Source of the DNA: an uncultured Lachnospiraceae bacterium
Lineage (GTDB): Bacteria; Bacillota; Clostridia; Lachnospirales; Lachnospiraceae
NCBI GenBank assembly: GCA_949740725.1
Contig: CATJIO010000090.1
Coordinates: forward strand, 1-42,992
DNA length: 42,992 bases
Reading direction: 5' to 3'
In this document: positions 1 to 8,870 of the stretch, piece after piece
Numbering within the stretch: the stretch's first letter is position 1
Layout: every line of letters starts with the position of its first letter
Position numbers and translations under genes: made by a program
Notes under the pieces: model-generated
What the model was told of the DNA's origin: nothing
Seen by the model: the letters and a program-made list of their open reading frames with translations, nothing else
The model's database searches: none

Positions 1-49
1 ATAATAAAATTAATGTTTGGAAAAATCATTTTTAGAAATTTCACATTTT

Positions 50-55
50 GGAGGT
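50..55 (+). promoter_or_regulatory. Ribosome binding site fixing a TTG start
   Basis: A GGAGGT motif lies six bases before TTG at 62-64. Starting there gives a protein beginning MSIIITVSNQKGG, the usual ParA N-terminus directly before the Walker A loop. The earlier in-frame TTG at 17 has no comparable site. Confidence 0.75.
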
Positions 56-61
56 ACTGTT

Positions 62-847
62 TTGTCTATCATTATCACAGTTTCAAACCAGAAGGGCGGC
101 GTGGGGAAGACCACCACCTCCGCGGCCTTAACTTCTGGGATTTTCCTGTCTGGCAGGAAGGTTCTGGGCATTGACTTAGACCCCCAGGGGAATCTGGGCT
201 TCTGCCTGGGCGCGGATACGGACAACTGCTACACCATCCTGGACGTGCTAAAGGGCAGTGTTCCTGTCCGGGACGCGCTGGTGAAAAGTGACTATGGAGA
301 TCTGCTGGTTTCTGACATCACCTTGAGTAGCAGCGGCCTGGAGAAATTCCCGTCCAACCGGGAAACCATTTTGAAAAATGCTATTCAGCCGATTATCCAC
401 GAGTATGACTATATTATCATTGATACCCCGCCGGCTCTGAATCTGTTGACGGTGAATGCATATTCTGTTTCCAATCATCTGATCATCCCCATGAACTCGG
501 ACATTCTGAGTCTTGTGGGATTGGCCCAGCTAAAGGACACCATCGAGTCTGTGCGGGAGGCGATTAACCCAGGCCTGAATGTACTAGGGATCCTTCTCAC
601 CCGGTTTAACGGGCGCACGCTCCTCTCCCGGGATGTGCTGGAGATGGCCCAGCAACTGGCCAGCCAGATTCACACCAAAGTGTTTGAGACAAAAATCCGC
701 ACTGGAGTGGCCATCGCGGAGGCTCCGGCTCACGGTGAAAGTATATTTTCTTATAATCCCCGCTCGGCGGCGGTAGCGGATTATCTGGCGCTGATCGATG
801 AGATCGCCCCGGACATCCAGTTAAAGGAGGTAGCAAACAATGGCTAG
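62..847 (+). CDS. ParA/Soj-type ATPase (MinD/ParA superfamily)
   Basis: A 261-residue deviant-Walker ATPase. The N-terminus has KGGVGKTTT with the signature lysine, followed by DLDPQGN (switch I region) and a hydrophobic Walker B strand ending IIIDTPPALN. Length and motif order are those of chromosomal-type ParA/Soj proteins, which form ATP-dependent dimers on DNA and position cargo. The TTG start at 62 is chosen from the GGAGGT site at 50-55. The gene overlaps the next one by 8 bases, so the two are probably translated together. The usual partner ParB is absent; a ComFB-domain protein takes its place. It could be a segregation ATPase or an orphan ParA that positions another complex. Family assignment is firm, cargo unknown. 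Confidence 0.93.
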   Translation: MSIIITVSNQKGGVGKTTTSAALTSGIFLSGRKVLGIDLDPQGNLGFCLGADTDNCYTILDVLKGSVPVRDALVKSDYGDLLVSDITLSSSGLEKFPSNRETILKNAIQPIIHEYDYIIIDTPPALNLLTVNAYSVSNHLIIPMNSDILSLVGLAQLKDTIESVREAINPGLNVLGILLTRFNGRTLLSRDVLEMAQQLASQIHTKVFETKIRTGVAIAEAPAHGESIFSYNPRSAAVADYLALIDEIAPDIQLKEVANNG

Positions 848-1736
848 TAGCAAAAAAACAAACAAAACTTCACATGTAATGAATCTTCTGACCAATGGCG
901 CGGCGCCGGAGGCTGGCGGTTCTCCCGAGGCTCCCGCTTCAGGCGCCCCCCTATCCCCGGACAATTCCACCCAGGAGAAGAAAGGGGATATCCAGTCTCA
1001 CACCGTTACGCCAAAGAAGGTCACTGTGGTGGACGAGGGTAGCCGGAATGATCGTCTCTCCCAGGAGATTTTAACTAAACTATCCGAAGAATTAGACGAG
1101 GAGGCCAGCGGCGCGGCGTCATCCTCTCCTGTGGATGGGGATATGGACGCCCAGGCTCCTGCAGATGGGACCGGGGCGGATGGAGCAACAGCAGAAGATC
1201 CTGCGCCAGCTGACCAGCCTGCAGAGGATCCCTCCATCCCGGAAGAGGAGAATGGCTCTGAAATTGATACCTCCGGATCCTTATCCCAGCCTGCTGCCAC
1301 AGATCCATCCCAGGAAGAGGTTTCTGATGCTGTGTCAGAGAGCGCAGATACTCCTTCAGAGCCGTCTGCCGCCGCTAGTGGAGCCCCTCAGCCAAATCCC
1401 AGCACGGCTCACCATGCCATTATTCCTAAGAGCCAGATCGGCAGCAACCTGTTAAATGATCAATACAGCTTCGTAAATATTATGGAGCAGCTGATTCTCC
1501 GCCAGGATATCAACAGTTACTTAGAGCAGTACAATGTGTGCAAGTGTCCGCGGTGCATGGCGGATGTCTGCGCCTTGGCTCTCAGCGGAATGCCGCCCAA
1601 ATATGTAGTTACCAGCAAGGATTCCATCTCCCCTCTTCTCAGCTATTATGAGAGCCGGAATAAGATCCTGATGCTGACGGAGCTGATCAAGGCCTGCAAT
1701 AAGGTGCGGGAGAACCCGCGGCATGAAAAGCAGTAA
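840..1736 (+). CDS. ComFB-domain protein with long acidic Pro/Ala-rich linker
   Basis: A 298-residue protein. Residues about 15-195 are low complexity, rich in Ala, Pro, Ser, Glu and Asp, and probably disordered. Residues about 204-295 match the ComFB family: a helical start (NIMEQLI), then CKCPRCMADVCALAL with Cys 234, 236, 239 and 244, then MPPKYVV. ComFB of Bacillus sits in the comF operon with no clear function; cyanobacterial relatives have been reported as cyclic-dinucleotide receptors. The start ATG overlaps the end of the parA-like gene, and both precede a terminator, so this is a two-gene operon. By position it may be the partner or cargo of the ParA-like ATPase; that is inference. 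The domain call is good, the function open. Confidence 0.8.
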   Translation: MASSKKTNKTSHVMNLLTNGAAPEAGGSPEAPASGAPLSPDNSTQEKKGDIQSHTVTPKKVTVVDEGSRNDRLSQEILTKLSEELDEEASGAASSSPVDGDMDAQAPADGTGADGATAEDPAPADQPAEDPSIPEEENGSEIDTSGSLSQPAATDPSQEEVSDAVSESADTPSEPSAAASGAPQPNPSTAHHAIIPKSQIGSNLLNDQYSFVNIMEQLILRQDINSYLEQYNVCKCPRCMADVCALALSGMPPKYVVTSKDSISPLLSYYESRNKILMLTELIKACNKVRENPRHEKQ

Positions 1737-1760
1737 ATCCCTGTACATCTATCCAATACC

Positions 1761-1798
1761 AATAAAAATAGGAACAGCTCCCCGCTGTTCCTGTTTTT
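1761..1798. terminator. Bidirectional intrinsic terminator between convergent genes
   Basis: A perfect 8-bp stem (GGAACAGC at 1771-1778 with GCTGTTCC at 1784-1791) has a T-rich tail on the plus side (1792-1798) and an A-rich run on the other side (1761-1770). It can end both the parA-comFB operon and the minus-strand gene ending at 1814. Confidence 0.85.
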
Positions 1799-1813
1799 AC
1801 GTTTAATCTGGAT

Positions 1814-2773
1814 TTATTTCCCTTTCAAGACGTCGATTACCGGTTTTACCACCCGGAAGTACCTGGCCCCTTCTCCTGTCTTTTTCCCGAAATGCTTTTC
1901 AAAATCCGCCTTGATTGCCTTTTTATTTTTCCGGTTGTGGGCCATCACAATCTCATAGGACTCCTGTGCCCGGCTGACATCCAGGTGATTTTGCTGATGC
2001 AAAAGCTGTATCAGGTAAAGATTTCTGGTGTGGGGATCTGGCAGTAAATATTTCGAGAGCCTGGCCTTCCGCTCCTCATCTCCGCGGATCTGGAGATAGT
2101 ATTTCCTCCCAGTCTCCTGTCCTAAGAAGATTACTAAAACCGCATACCATCCGCTCATCTGTGATGTGGGAACAGTCCTTGCGATCTCCATCACCTTCTC
2201 TGTGTCCGTCATCCTCCCCATATCCGGAACAGCCAACGCCCCAGTCCCGCCAGCCTCCGGATGGGCCGATCCATGGAAGGCTTGGGAGTTGGCAGCCACG
2301 GATGCGCTATGCACGACGGCGGAATTGGCCACGGGACTGACGGCGGCTGGCGGCTGGGGCAGGGATTCTTTCAGATGGCACTGAGGCTCCTTGGCCTCCT
2401 CCTTCTTTTCCTTCTTCCGGCCATCCGGGAAGTTTACCAGGCTGAGATCCACATTCCGCTGCTGCCAGAAATCAATCACATTCTGGTAATCTGTGTCATT
2501 GGAAAAAATCACATAGCCTGCCTCCCCGTGGGTTGCGATCAGATAGGACAAGACTCCCATCAGCTGGTGATCCAGGGCATTCGTTCCCACTAAGCACTCT
2601 ACCCAGCGAATCTGCTTATTATAACGCTGTTTCAGATAGTTTTCTTCTAGCAGCTTGGAGTGATTCTTTGTGTAAAATACCACCAGGATCTCTTCTTCCT
2701 TCAAACTCCCAATGAGCTCGATCCATCGGTCTCCTACATTTTCTGTATCAATTAAATAATATTTTCGTTTCAT
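1814..2773 (-). CDS. PIN/NYN-like domain protein
   Basis: A 319-residue protein. The first ~115 residues look like a PIN/NYN-type nuclease fold: a hydrophobic strand ending YLIDTENVG (acidic Asp9 and Glu11), DHQLMGVL in the middle, and a strand followed by SNDTDYQNV, giving the spaced acidic residues expected of a metal-binding RNase pocket. Residues about 118-190 are low complexity (Pro, Ala, Ser, His). The C-terminal ~130 residues form a second basic, helical region. NYN/PIN proteins usually cleave structured RNA, but activity here is only inferred from motifs. It stands alone between two terminators, with an AAAGGG ribosome site before ATG 2773. Confidence 0.6.
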   Translation of the reverse strand: MKRKYYLIDTENVGDRWIELIGSLKEEEILVVFYTKNHSKLLEENYLKQRYNKQIRWVECLVGTNALDHQLMGVLSYLIATHGEAGYVIFSNDTDYQNVIDFWQQRNVDLSLVNFPDGRKKEKKEEAKEPQCHLKESLPQPPAAVSPVANSAVVHSASVAANSQAFHGSAHPEAGGTGALAVPDMGRMTDTEKVMEIARTVPTSQMSGWYAVLVIFLGQETGRKYYLQIRGDEERKARLSKYLLPDPHTRNLYLIQLLHQQNHLDVSRAQESYEIVMAHNRKNKKAIKADFEKHFGKKTGEGARYFRVVKPVIDVLKGK

Positions 2774-2867
2774 AATCCCTTTCCTTACTCGAACATTTTG
2801 AACATTGCTTTCATTTCTTTCATCTTATCATAAATTTTCACCATTGTCATCGTCCATTTCCCTGCCC

Positions 2868-2905
2868 GAAAAAATGAGGCGTTTGGCCTATGGGCCAGCG
2901 CCTCA
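2868..2905 (-). terminator. Intrinsic terminator after the TepA-like gene
   Basis: Read on the minus strand, GAGGCGCTGGCC pairs with GGCCAAACGCCTC (small mismatch) and is followed by ATTTTTTC. It lies about 40 bases beyond the stop at 2947. Confidence 0.8.
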
Positions 2906-2946
2906 ATTCCCTCGCATTAATGTCTGTCTCAATATCAAACTATAGA

Positions 2947-3609
2947 CTATATCATCTGGTGCAGCTTCTCCAAAGCTTCCCTGATTCCCCCTACCGCATC
3001 GATCAGACCTTCCTTCACCGCCTGCTCTCCCACCAGGACTGTGCCCAGATCCTTAGTCAGCATCTTAGTGTTGTGCATCAGACTCTTCAGCTGGTTATAG
3101 GAGATATTGGAATGCTTTTCCACAAAGGTCAGAATCCGATCCTGAATCATATTAAAATAGTCGTAGGTCTGGGAGGTGCCAATTACCATGCCGCTCATGC
3201 GGACCGGGTGGATCATCATGGTTCCTGTAGGCACGATAAAGGAGTAATCAGAAGCTACAGCCAGGGGAACCCCGATGGAATGGCTTCCCCCCAGCACCAG
3301 GGACACAGAGGGGATGCTTAAGGAGGCGATCATCTCGGCGATGGCCAGCCCGGCGTCCACATCGCCGCCAGAGGTATTTAACAGGACTAAAAGCCCCTGC
3401 ACCGTCTTATCATCCTCAATCTCCGCCAGCTTTGGCAGGACATGATCGTACTTGGTCGTCTTACTGGCACCGGAAGCATTTTCATGTCCCTCCACCTCTC
3501 CGATGATGGATAAGAGATGGATCTTATGCTTATTCTGGTTTTCTTCCAGAGTTACCTGGCCCAGCTCCTCCAGCTCCTGGTCCTTCTGTTCTAATCCTTC
3601 CTGTCCCAT
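2947..3609 (-). CDS. TepA/ClpP-like serine protease
   Basis: A 220-residue member of the ClpP/crotonase-fold proteases, closest in layout to the translocation-enhancing protein TepA (YmfB type). The charged N-terminal ~28 residues precede the fold. LLNTSGGDVDAG (about residues 77-87) is the substrate-binding turn, GGSHSIG gives the likely nucleophile Ser111 (where ClpP has S-M-G), and MMIHPV gives His134. Established members cleave small or misfolded peptides and some act near the membrane or at signal peptides. The gene is a single unit: an SD (GGGAG) lies before ATG 3609 and a terminator follows. A regular ClpP would lack the N-terminal extension and have an MIHQP motif, so the TepA label is preferred. 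Confidence 0.8.
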   Translation of the reverse strand: MGQEGLEQKDQELEELGQVTLEENQNKHKIHLLSIIGEVEGHENASGASKTTKYDHVLPKLAEIEDDKTVQGLLVLLNTSGGDVDAGLAIAEMIASLSIPSVSLVLGGSHSIGVPLAVASDYSFIVPTGTMMIHPVRMSGMVIGTSQTYDYFNMIQDRILTFVEKHSNISYNQLKSLMHNTKMLTKDLGTVLVGEQAVKEGLIDAVGGIREALEKLHQMI

Positions 3610-3731
3610 AACGTCTCCCTTCTTGCTCTGACCCGGTATCCCGGAGCCGTTGATTTCATCACAATATAGAGATAGTATGGGACATTTTTCCGTAATTTAT
3701 ACAGAGAATGCTCTCCGCTCCTCTCCAAAGC

Positions 3732-4727
3732 TTACAGCCTGGCCATAATCGCCTCGCAGTACTCTGTGGTGGTAGCCTTTCCACCGATGTCCGGCGTTGT
3801 GCAGCTTCCCTCTTCCAGCACCTCATCCACTGCCCGGCGGATCTTCCCGGCAATATCCAGCTCTCCCATATGCTCCAGCATCATGCAGCCAGACCAGAGA
3901 AGCGCTGTGGGATTGGCGATATTCTTCCCGGCAATATCCGGGGCGCTGCCGTGCACTGCCTCAAACATGGCGTAGTCCTTCCCCAGATTGCTGGAGGGAA
4001 GCAGCCCCAGGCCGCCGATAAGACCGCTGGTTAAATCTGATACAATATCTCCATACAGATTCGGCATTACCATGATGTCAAACTGCTGAGGGCGCATCAC
4101 TAACTGCATACACACATTGTCCACGATCTTATCCTCTGCCTCAATATCCGGATAATCCGCCCCGATCTCCTTAAATATGCTCAAGAATAATCCGTCGGAT
4201 TGCTTTAAGATATTTGCCTTGTGAACGCAGGTCACCTTCTTCCTTCCCTGGGCCCTGGCATACTGGAAGGCATCGGTGATGATCCTGGCGCTGGCCTTTC
4301 GGGTAATGATCTTGGTGGCGTGGACCGTATCCTGATCTACCTGCTCCTCCACTCCCACATAGAGATCCTCGGTATTTTCCCGGAAGGTGACAATGTCCAC
4401 ATTGGGGAAGGGTGTCGCCACCGCAGAGTTGGACTTGGCCGGGCGGATATTGGCATAGAGATCATACTTTTCCCGCAGGGTCACATTTAATGAGCGGAAA
4501 CCCTTGCCAATGGGGGTGGTGATGGGGGATTTTAAGAGAATTTTATTCTTCTCAAAAGAGGCAAAGGCGGCATCGGGAATCAACGCCCCATTCTCCTCAT
4601 ACTCTGCTGCTCCTACCCGGAAGATCTCGTACTCCAGGGGCGCCTTGGCGGCATCCAAAATCTTTAACACGGCATCAGTAATCTCCGGACCGATCCCGTC
4701 TCCTTTAAATACAGTAATGGTTCTCAT
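3732..4727 (-). CDS. icd: NAD-type isocitrate dehydrogenase
   Basis: A 331-residue beta-decarboxylating dehydrogenase converting isocitrate to 2-oxoglutarate. GDGIGPE is near the N-terminus; SLNVTLREKYDLYANIRP (about 79-96) supplies the substrate Ser, Asn and two Arg residues of the isocitrate-binding set; FRENTEDLYVG contains the third Arg (Arg116). NLYGDIVSDL carries the metal-binding Asp residues, and HGSAPDIAGKNIANP with Asp after Pro suggests NAD rather than NADP. The ribosome site GGAGAGG lies inside the end of the citrate synthase gene, 3 bases upstream, so the pair is coupled. With citrate synthase it forms the oxidative arm to 2-oxoglutarate and glutamate; no aconitase gene is in the window. 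3-Isopropylmalate dehydrogenase is less likely because of the S-N-R-R pocket. Confidence 0.9.
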   Translation of the reverse strand: MRTITVFKGDGIGPEITDAVLKILDAAKAPLEYEIFRVGAAEYEENGALIPDAAFASFEKNKILLKSPITTPIGKGFRSLNVTLREKYDLYANIRPAKSNSAVATPFPNVDIVTFRENTEDLYVGVEEQVDQDTVHATKIITRKASARIITDAFQYARAQGRKKVTCVHKANILKQSDGLFLSIFKEIGADYPDIEAEDKIVDNVCMQLVMRPQQFDIMVMPNLYGDIVSDLTSGLIGGLGLLPSSNLGKDYAMFEAVHGSAPDIAGKNIANPTALLWSGCMMLEHMGELDIAGKIRRAVDEVLEEGSCTTPDIGGKATTTEYCEAIMARL

Positions 4728-4730
4728 CTC

Positions 4731-6065
4731 TTACCTCTCCTTCATGGGTATATATTCCACATTCTCGCCCACATACTTAGTAGCCGGGCGCATGATCTTT
4801 CCATCATACAGCTTATTTTCCAGATTATGGGCAACCCAGCCCACCAGACGGCTGATAACAAACAGCGGGGTATACATATCTCTGGGGATCCGCAGCATCT
4901 CATAGGCAAAGCCGCTGTAATAGTCTACATTGGTGGGGATCACCTTATTCTTATCCTCCAAAATCACTTCCTTCACGCACTTTTCAAAGAGGCAGTAAAA
5001 GTTAAACTCCTCCATCTTAAACTGCTCTCTGGCCACCGTCTCACAGCAGGCGCGCAGAAGCTCCGCCCTGGGATCGGAGATGGTATAAACCGCGTGGCCG
5101 AAGCCGTAAACCAGACCGGAATGGTCATAGAAATCTCCTGCCAGGATCTTTTTCACCAACGTCTTGATGGTGGTTTCATCGGTGGAATAGCCAATCTCCC
5201 CGATCACCTCCTCCATCATCTCGGAGACCTTCACATTCGCTCCTCCGTGGCGGGGCCCTTTTAACGAGCCAATGGAGCCAGAGATAGCGGAATACAAGTC
5301 GGTGCCAGTGGAGGAAATTACTACATTTGTAAAAGTAGAGTTATTGCCGCCGCCGTGATCCGCGTGGAGCACTAAGATAGCGTCCAGCAAATCCGCCTCC
5401 TTAAGCGTGAATTTCTTGTCCTCCCGGAGCATGTAAAGGATGTTCTCCGCGATGGAGTATTCCTCCCTGGGATAGTGGATAATCAGGCTTTCCCGGTTAA
5501 AATGGTGGATCTTGCTCTGATATGCATAGCAAGCCACCGAGGGGAATTTGGCCAGGAGGCTTACCCCTTTCAGCATAGTTTTAAATACGTCGGTATCGTC
5601 AGGATTGTCCTCATCGTAATTATACAGCGTAAGCGCTGCATGCTGCAGCTTATTCATCAGATTTTTCCCTGGCAGCCGCAAAAGGTTCATTTCCAGGAAT
5701 TCATCTGGCAGGGCATAAAGGCTTTTCAGCACATCGATAAACCGGTTTAACTCTGTCTTGGTGGGCAGGTAGCCGTACAGCAAGAGAAAACAGGTTTCCT
5801 CGAAACCCGTACAGCCCGGCTTCCCTTTTATCAAATCATAGACACTGTAGCCCCGATAGTAAAGATCGCCGCCTGCATCCGTTTTCACGCCGTCAATGAT
5901 CTCATAGCCCACCACATCGGACACTCGGGTCAGCCCCATACGGACGCCGGTTCCATCCTCATTCCGAAGGCCTTTTTTCACATTATACTCTTTATACAGG
6001 CGGTTGGGGATGTCAGTATAATTGGAGGACTTCCCATAAAACTGCGCCAAATAATTATTATTCAT
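4731..6065 (-). CDS. Citrate synthase
   Basis: A 444-residue citrate synthase that condenses oxaloacetate with acetyl-CoA. The three catalytic positions are visible: His237 in HADHGGGNN, His273 in GPRHGGANVKV (the usual catalytic His region), and Asp331 in GFGHAVYTISDPRAELL. The start at 6065 is chosen because AAGGAGGAG lies 7 bases upstream; an earlier in-frame start at 6116 would add 17 basic residues without a good site. It is directly followed by icd. The family also includes 2-methylcitrate synthases, but the partner gene favours citrate. The approximately 450-residue length is typical of the Clostridia group. Confidence 0.92.
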   Translation of the reverse strand: MNNNYLAQFYGKSSNYTDIPNRLYKEYNVKKGLRNEDGTGVRMGLTRVSDVVGYEIIDGVKTDAGGDLYYRGYSVYDLIKGKPGCTGFEETCFLLLYGYLPTKTELNRFIDVLKSLYALPDEFLEMNLLRLPGKNLMNKLQHAALTLYNYDEDNPDDTDVFKTMLKGVSLLAKFPSVACYAYQSKIHHFNRESLIIHYPREEYSIAENILYMLREDKKFTLKEADLLDAILVLHADHGGGNNSTFTNVVISSTGTDLYSAISGSIGSLKGPRHGGANVKVSEMMEEVIGEIGYSTDETTIKTLVKKILAGDFYDHSGLVYGFGHAVYTISDPRAELLRACCETVAREQFKMEEFNFYCLFEKCVKEVILEDKNKVIPTNVDYYSGFAYEMLRIPRDMYTPLFVISRLVGWVAHNLENKLYDGKIMRPATKYVGENVEYIPMKER

Positions 6066-6126
6066 GTCCGCTCTCCTCCTTATCTTATCTTTGGCGGCGC
6101 ATTTGCTGTCAGGCACATGAAGGTTT

Positions 6127-6160
6127 AGAAAAACAGGACGCCAGAAAAACTGGCGCCCCT
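6127..6160 (-). terminator. Intrinsic terminator upstream of citrate synthase
   Basis: On the minus strand GGCGCCAG, loop TTTTT, CTGGCGTCC is followed by TGTTTTTC. It closes the NlpC/P60 transcript (stop at 6269) before the citrate synthase gene begins. Confidence 0.8.
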
Positions 6161-6268
6161 GCCTGCATATCTATGCACTTGTCTAAGTATACTCCATGGA
6201 AATAGCTGCTGTCAACTGAATTTTCGTCCTTTTCCGGTAAATTAATTTCTGTTCGCCGGAACGATAAA

Positions 6269-7885
6269 TTAATCTCCCAGCATATTCCGTATGGTCTTTG
6301 GGCTCCGATAATTCCAGGTAGAAATCTTAATCCCGCTTCTCCGGCTGGCCGCGTGGACAATCTGTCCATTCCCAATATACATGGCCACATGGTTCACCAC
6401 GCCCCGGCTGTTGGCGTAGAAGATCAGATCTCCCGGACGCATCTCGTTGGAGGATACGGCCTTGCCCATCTGGGCCTGAGAACCAGAGTAATGGGGCAGG
6501 CTGACGCCGAATTTCTCCATTACCTTCATGGTAAAGCCGGAGCAGTCTGCACCCTTGGTCAGGCTAGTCCCGCCCCATACATAGGGATTGCCCACAAACT
6601 GAAGAGCATAATTCACAATCTGGGAACGGCGGGAAGCTGACGCCTGGGCTGCCTCTTCCAGCGGAGAGAATTTAATGGCCTCTGCCAGGGCGTAACGTAC
6701 CTCCACGTTATTATCCCGGGTGGCGATATAGGCCTTATCACTGTCCTCAGTGTCCAACTCAATCTGAACCCAGCCGTCCAGCTGCTCCAGCACCGGATAG
6801 CGCTCTTCCTTGGAAATCTGAGTCCAGATAGTCGCCTCGGTGGTGGGTTCGGTACGGACATTCAGCATATCCGTATTCACCACTGCCATCAGCTCCGCCT
6901 CCACCATGGCAATATCCTTAGCCTCCTGGCCGGTGGCTGTGTACTGGGGATCCGCGCTGATAAAGCCGTCGATATTCCCTGACTTAATGTGATACCAGCC
7001 ATCCAGCGTCTCTAAAATCTCTCCTGCCGCCTTGCTGGTCATCTTTCCGATCACCTTTCCATCTGGCTTTGGCTCGCTGCGCACATTTAAGTAGCTGTCC
7101 ACCTTGGAGATGACCAGATTATCATACATATTAATTGCCATGGCCACTAAGTCCAGCTCTCTGGCTTCATTTAAGGCATAGCGTACTTCCACGTAGTCCG
7201 CGGAAACATAGCCGGACTCAATCTGAACCCAGCCTTCTGATTCGCCCAGGACCACATACCGCTCATTCTGCAATACCTGCCCCACTACCTCGGCCTCGGT
7301 ATCTGGCTGGCTGCGAACATTCAGTTTATCCGCTGTGACAATAGCACGCCGGACTACCTCGCCTCTGGCCGCCTCCTTTGCCTCATCGCCGGTGAGCACA
7401 TACTGATTATGGATGTATCCCTCCAGGCCGCCGGAACGGATGTAATCCCACTCCCCTTCTTCCGAGAGGATATCGCAGGCGCTGTTCTTCTGCAGCTTTC
7501 CAATGATCTTTCCATTGCCCCCTGGCGTCTCCCGGACATTCAGGTATCCTTCCACCTGGACAAGTCCCAGATTCGTGTATGCGTCCAAAACCGCCTGAAT
7601 CTCCTCCGCCTCCTGCTGCGCTGCCAGCTCCTCTGGCGACAGGGTGGGCTCTGTGGGTGCCTCTGTCTGAGAAGCCTCCTGGGTTTCTCCGGCCGGGCTC
7701 TCCTCCTGGCCGCCTTCTAAAGATGCTGCCGCAGAACGGTTCTTTGCCAGGTATATCCCTGTCCCCAGCGCCACAGCCAATACCACCGCTCCCATAAGCA
7801 GATAAATGATTCTGGGGTCATATCTCCGATTTCGTTTCCTCCTGGCCCGGCTTAGCCTGGCCATATAATCCTTATTGTCCAGCAT
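6269..7885 (-). CDS. SH3-repeat NlpC/P60 peptidoglycan endopeptidase, membrane-anchored
   Basis: A 538-residue envelope protein. A basic N-terminus (RARRKRNRRY) is followed by one hydrophobic segment (about residues 26-46), a Thr/Glu/Pro-rich linker, four bacterial SH3 repeats marked by (Y/L)LNVR(E/S/T)(T/Q/E)P, and a C-terminal NlpC/P60 domain from about residue 423. The catalytic triad is visible: Cys448 in ADCSGF, His499 in NHVAMYIG and His511 in IVHAAS. Such enzymes cut D-Glu to diamino-acid bonds in cell-wall peptides. The four SH3 repeats fall into two similar pairs, each pair ending in VEVRYAL(N/A)EA, which suggests duplication of a two-repeat unit. ATG 7885 is chosen because AAGGAG lies nine bases upstream; the earlier TTG overlaps that site. 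Confidence 0.9.
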   Translation of the reverse strand: MLDNKDYMARLSRARRKRNRRYDPRIIYLLMGAVVLAVALGTGIYLAKNRSAAASLEGGQEESPAGETQEASQTEAPTEPTLSPEELAAQQEAEEIQAVLDAYTNLGLVQVEGYLNVRETPGGNGKIIGKLQKNSACDILSEEGEWDYIRSGGLEGYIHNQYVLTGDEAKEAARGEVVRRAIVTADKLNVRSQPDTEAEVVGQVLQNERYVVLGESEGWVQIESGYVSADYVEVRYALNEARELDLVAMAINMYDNLVISKVDSYLNVRSEPKPDGKVIGKMTSKAAGEILETLDGWYHIKSGNIDGFISADPQYTATGQEAKDIAMVEAELMAVVNTDMLNVRTEPTTEATIWTQISKEERYPVLEQLDGWVQIELDTEDSDKAYIATRDNNVEVRYALAEAIKFSPLEEAAQASASRRSQIVNYALQFVGNPYVWGGTSLTKGADCSGFTMKVMEKFGVSLPHYSGSQAQMGKAVSSNEMRPGDLIFYANSRGVVNHVAMYIGNGQIVHAASRRSGIKISTWNYRSPKTIRNMLGD

Positions 7886-7938
7886 ACAATCTTTCTCCTT
7901 CAATGTACCCCTTACACCTTAAGGCGCATCTATGGAAA

Positions 7939-7974
7939 GTCAGCGCTTCTGCTGTAAGCAGCGGGATCGCTGAC
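7939..7974 (-). other. Two-tier RNA hairpin in the leader of the NlpC/P60 gene
   Basis: GTCAGCG (7939-7945) pairs with CGCTGAC (7968-7974), and inside it CTGCT pairs with AGCAG around a 3-base loop. It lies between a candidate promoter near 7992 and the start at 7885. A run of only three T follows on the minus strand, so it may be a weak terminator for the ABC genes or a leader structure. Confidence 0.5.
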
Positions 7975-7991
7975 CCTTTTGGCACGTTCAC

Positions 7992-8000
7992 AGTATATCA
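7992..8000 (-). promoter_or_regulatory. Candidate extended -10 promoter for the NlpC/P60 gene
   Basis: The minus strand reads TGATATACT, a TG-N-TATACT extended -10 with five of six matches to TATAAT. No good -35 is seen 17 bases upstream (a T-rich stretch only). It is the best promoter-like site in the gap between the ABC ATPase stop (8070) and the NlpC start. Confidence 0.4.
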
Positions 8001-8069
8001 CAGTCCAAACCATAAAAAAATTACAAAACTATTAAAATTTCATTACCGCCAGCTTACTGAATAGCCTAC

Positions 8070-8867
8070 TTACTTTGCCAGCATCATTCGGTCATTGGCA
8101 AATTCTTCTCCGCTGGCTTCCTCGAACTTCCGCAGAAGATCCTCCACCCTCAGGGCCTTCTTTTCTTCTCCGGCAACATCGTAGATAATCTGGCCTTCAT
8201 GCATCATGATCAGCCTGTTCCCGATCTGGATGGCATCCTTCATATTGTGCGTCACCATCAACGCCGTCAGATGCTGATTATTCACGATCTCCTGGGTAAG
8301 ATCCAGCACCTTCTTTGCGGTCTTCGGATCCAGGGCGGCGGTGTGCTCATCTAAAAGGAGGAGCTTAGGCTGCTTTAAGGTAGCCATTAAAAGGGTTAGG
8401 GCTTGGCGCTGTCCGCCGGAAAGCAGGCCTACCTTGCTGGTCATCCGGCTCTGAAGGCCCAGGCCCAGACGGCTTAAGGTATCCTTATATAAAGTGCGCT
8501 CACTGTTGGTGATCCCTACCTTCAAGGTGCGCCTGGATCCACGACGGAAAGCCAGCGCCAGATTCTCCTCGATCCCCATACTGGCAGCCGTTCCATTCAT
8601 AGGATCCTGGAATACCCGTCCCAGAAAGGCCGCCCGCTTGTGCTCCGGAAACTTGGTAATATTTTTCCCATCGATGATGATTTGTCCCTCATCCACCGGC
8701 CAAACTCCGGCAATGGCATTTAAAAAGGTGGACTTGCCCGCCCCGTTTCCGCCGATAACCGTGACGAAATCCCCGTCATGTAAAGTAAGGCTTACCCCTT
8801 TCAGGGCCTTTTTTTCATTGACTGTTCCCGTATTAAAGGTTTTGACTATATTCCTTGCTTCCAGCAT
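8070..8867 (-). CDS. ABC transporter ATP-binding protein (COG1101 type)
   Basis: A 265-residue ATPase with Walker A GGNGAGKST, Q-loop VFQDP, signature LSGGQRQ and Walker B LLLLDEHTAALD; the H-loop His is in VTHNM. The long insert between Q-loop and signature (about residues 95-130) fits the COG1101 group, whose usual partners are a COG4120 permease and a COG2984 binding protein, as found here in the next two genes. Three bases separate it from the permease. Streptococcal relatives are proposed tryptophan importers (TrpXYZ); substrate here is not determinable from sequence, and no T-box was seen. Confidence 0.88.
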   Translation of the reverse strand: MLEARNIVKTFNTGTVNEKKALKGVSLTLHDGDFVTVIGGNGAGKSTFLNAIAGVWPVDEGQIIIDGKNITKFPEHKRAAFLGRVFQDPMNGTAASMGIEENLALAFRRGSRRTLKVGITNSERTLYKDTLSRLGLGLQSRMTSKVGLLSGGQRQALTLLMATLKQPKLLLLDEHTAALDPKTAKKVLDLTQEIVNNQHLTALMVTHNMKDAIQIGNRLIMMHEGQIIYDVAGEEKKALRVEDLLRKFEEASGEEFANDRMMLAK

Positions 8868-8870
8868 TTC

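Noticed and set aside
1-1740. parS centromere-like site near the ParA gene
   Set aside because: No TGTTTCACGTGAAACA-like palindrome is visible.
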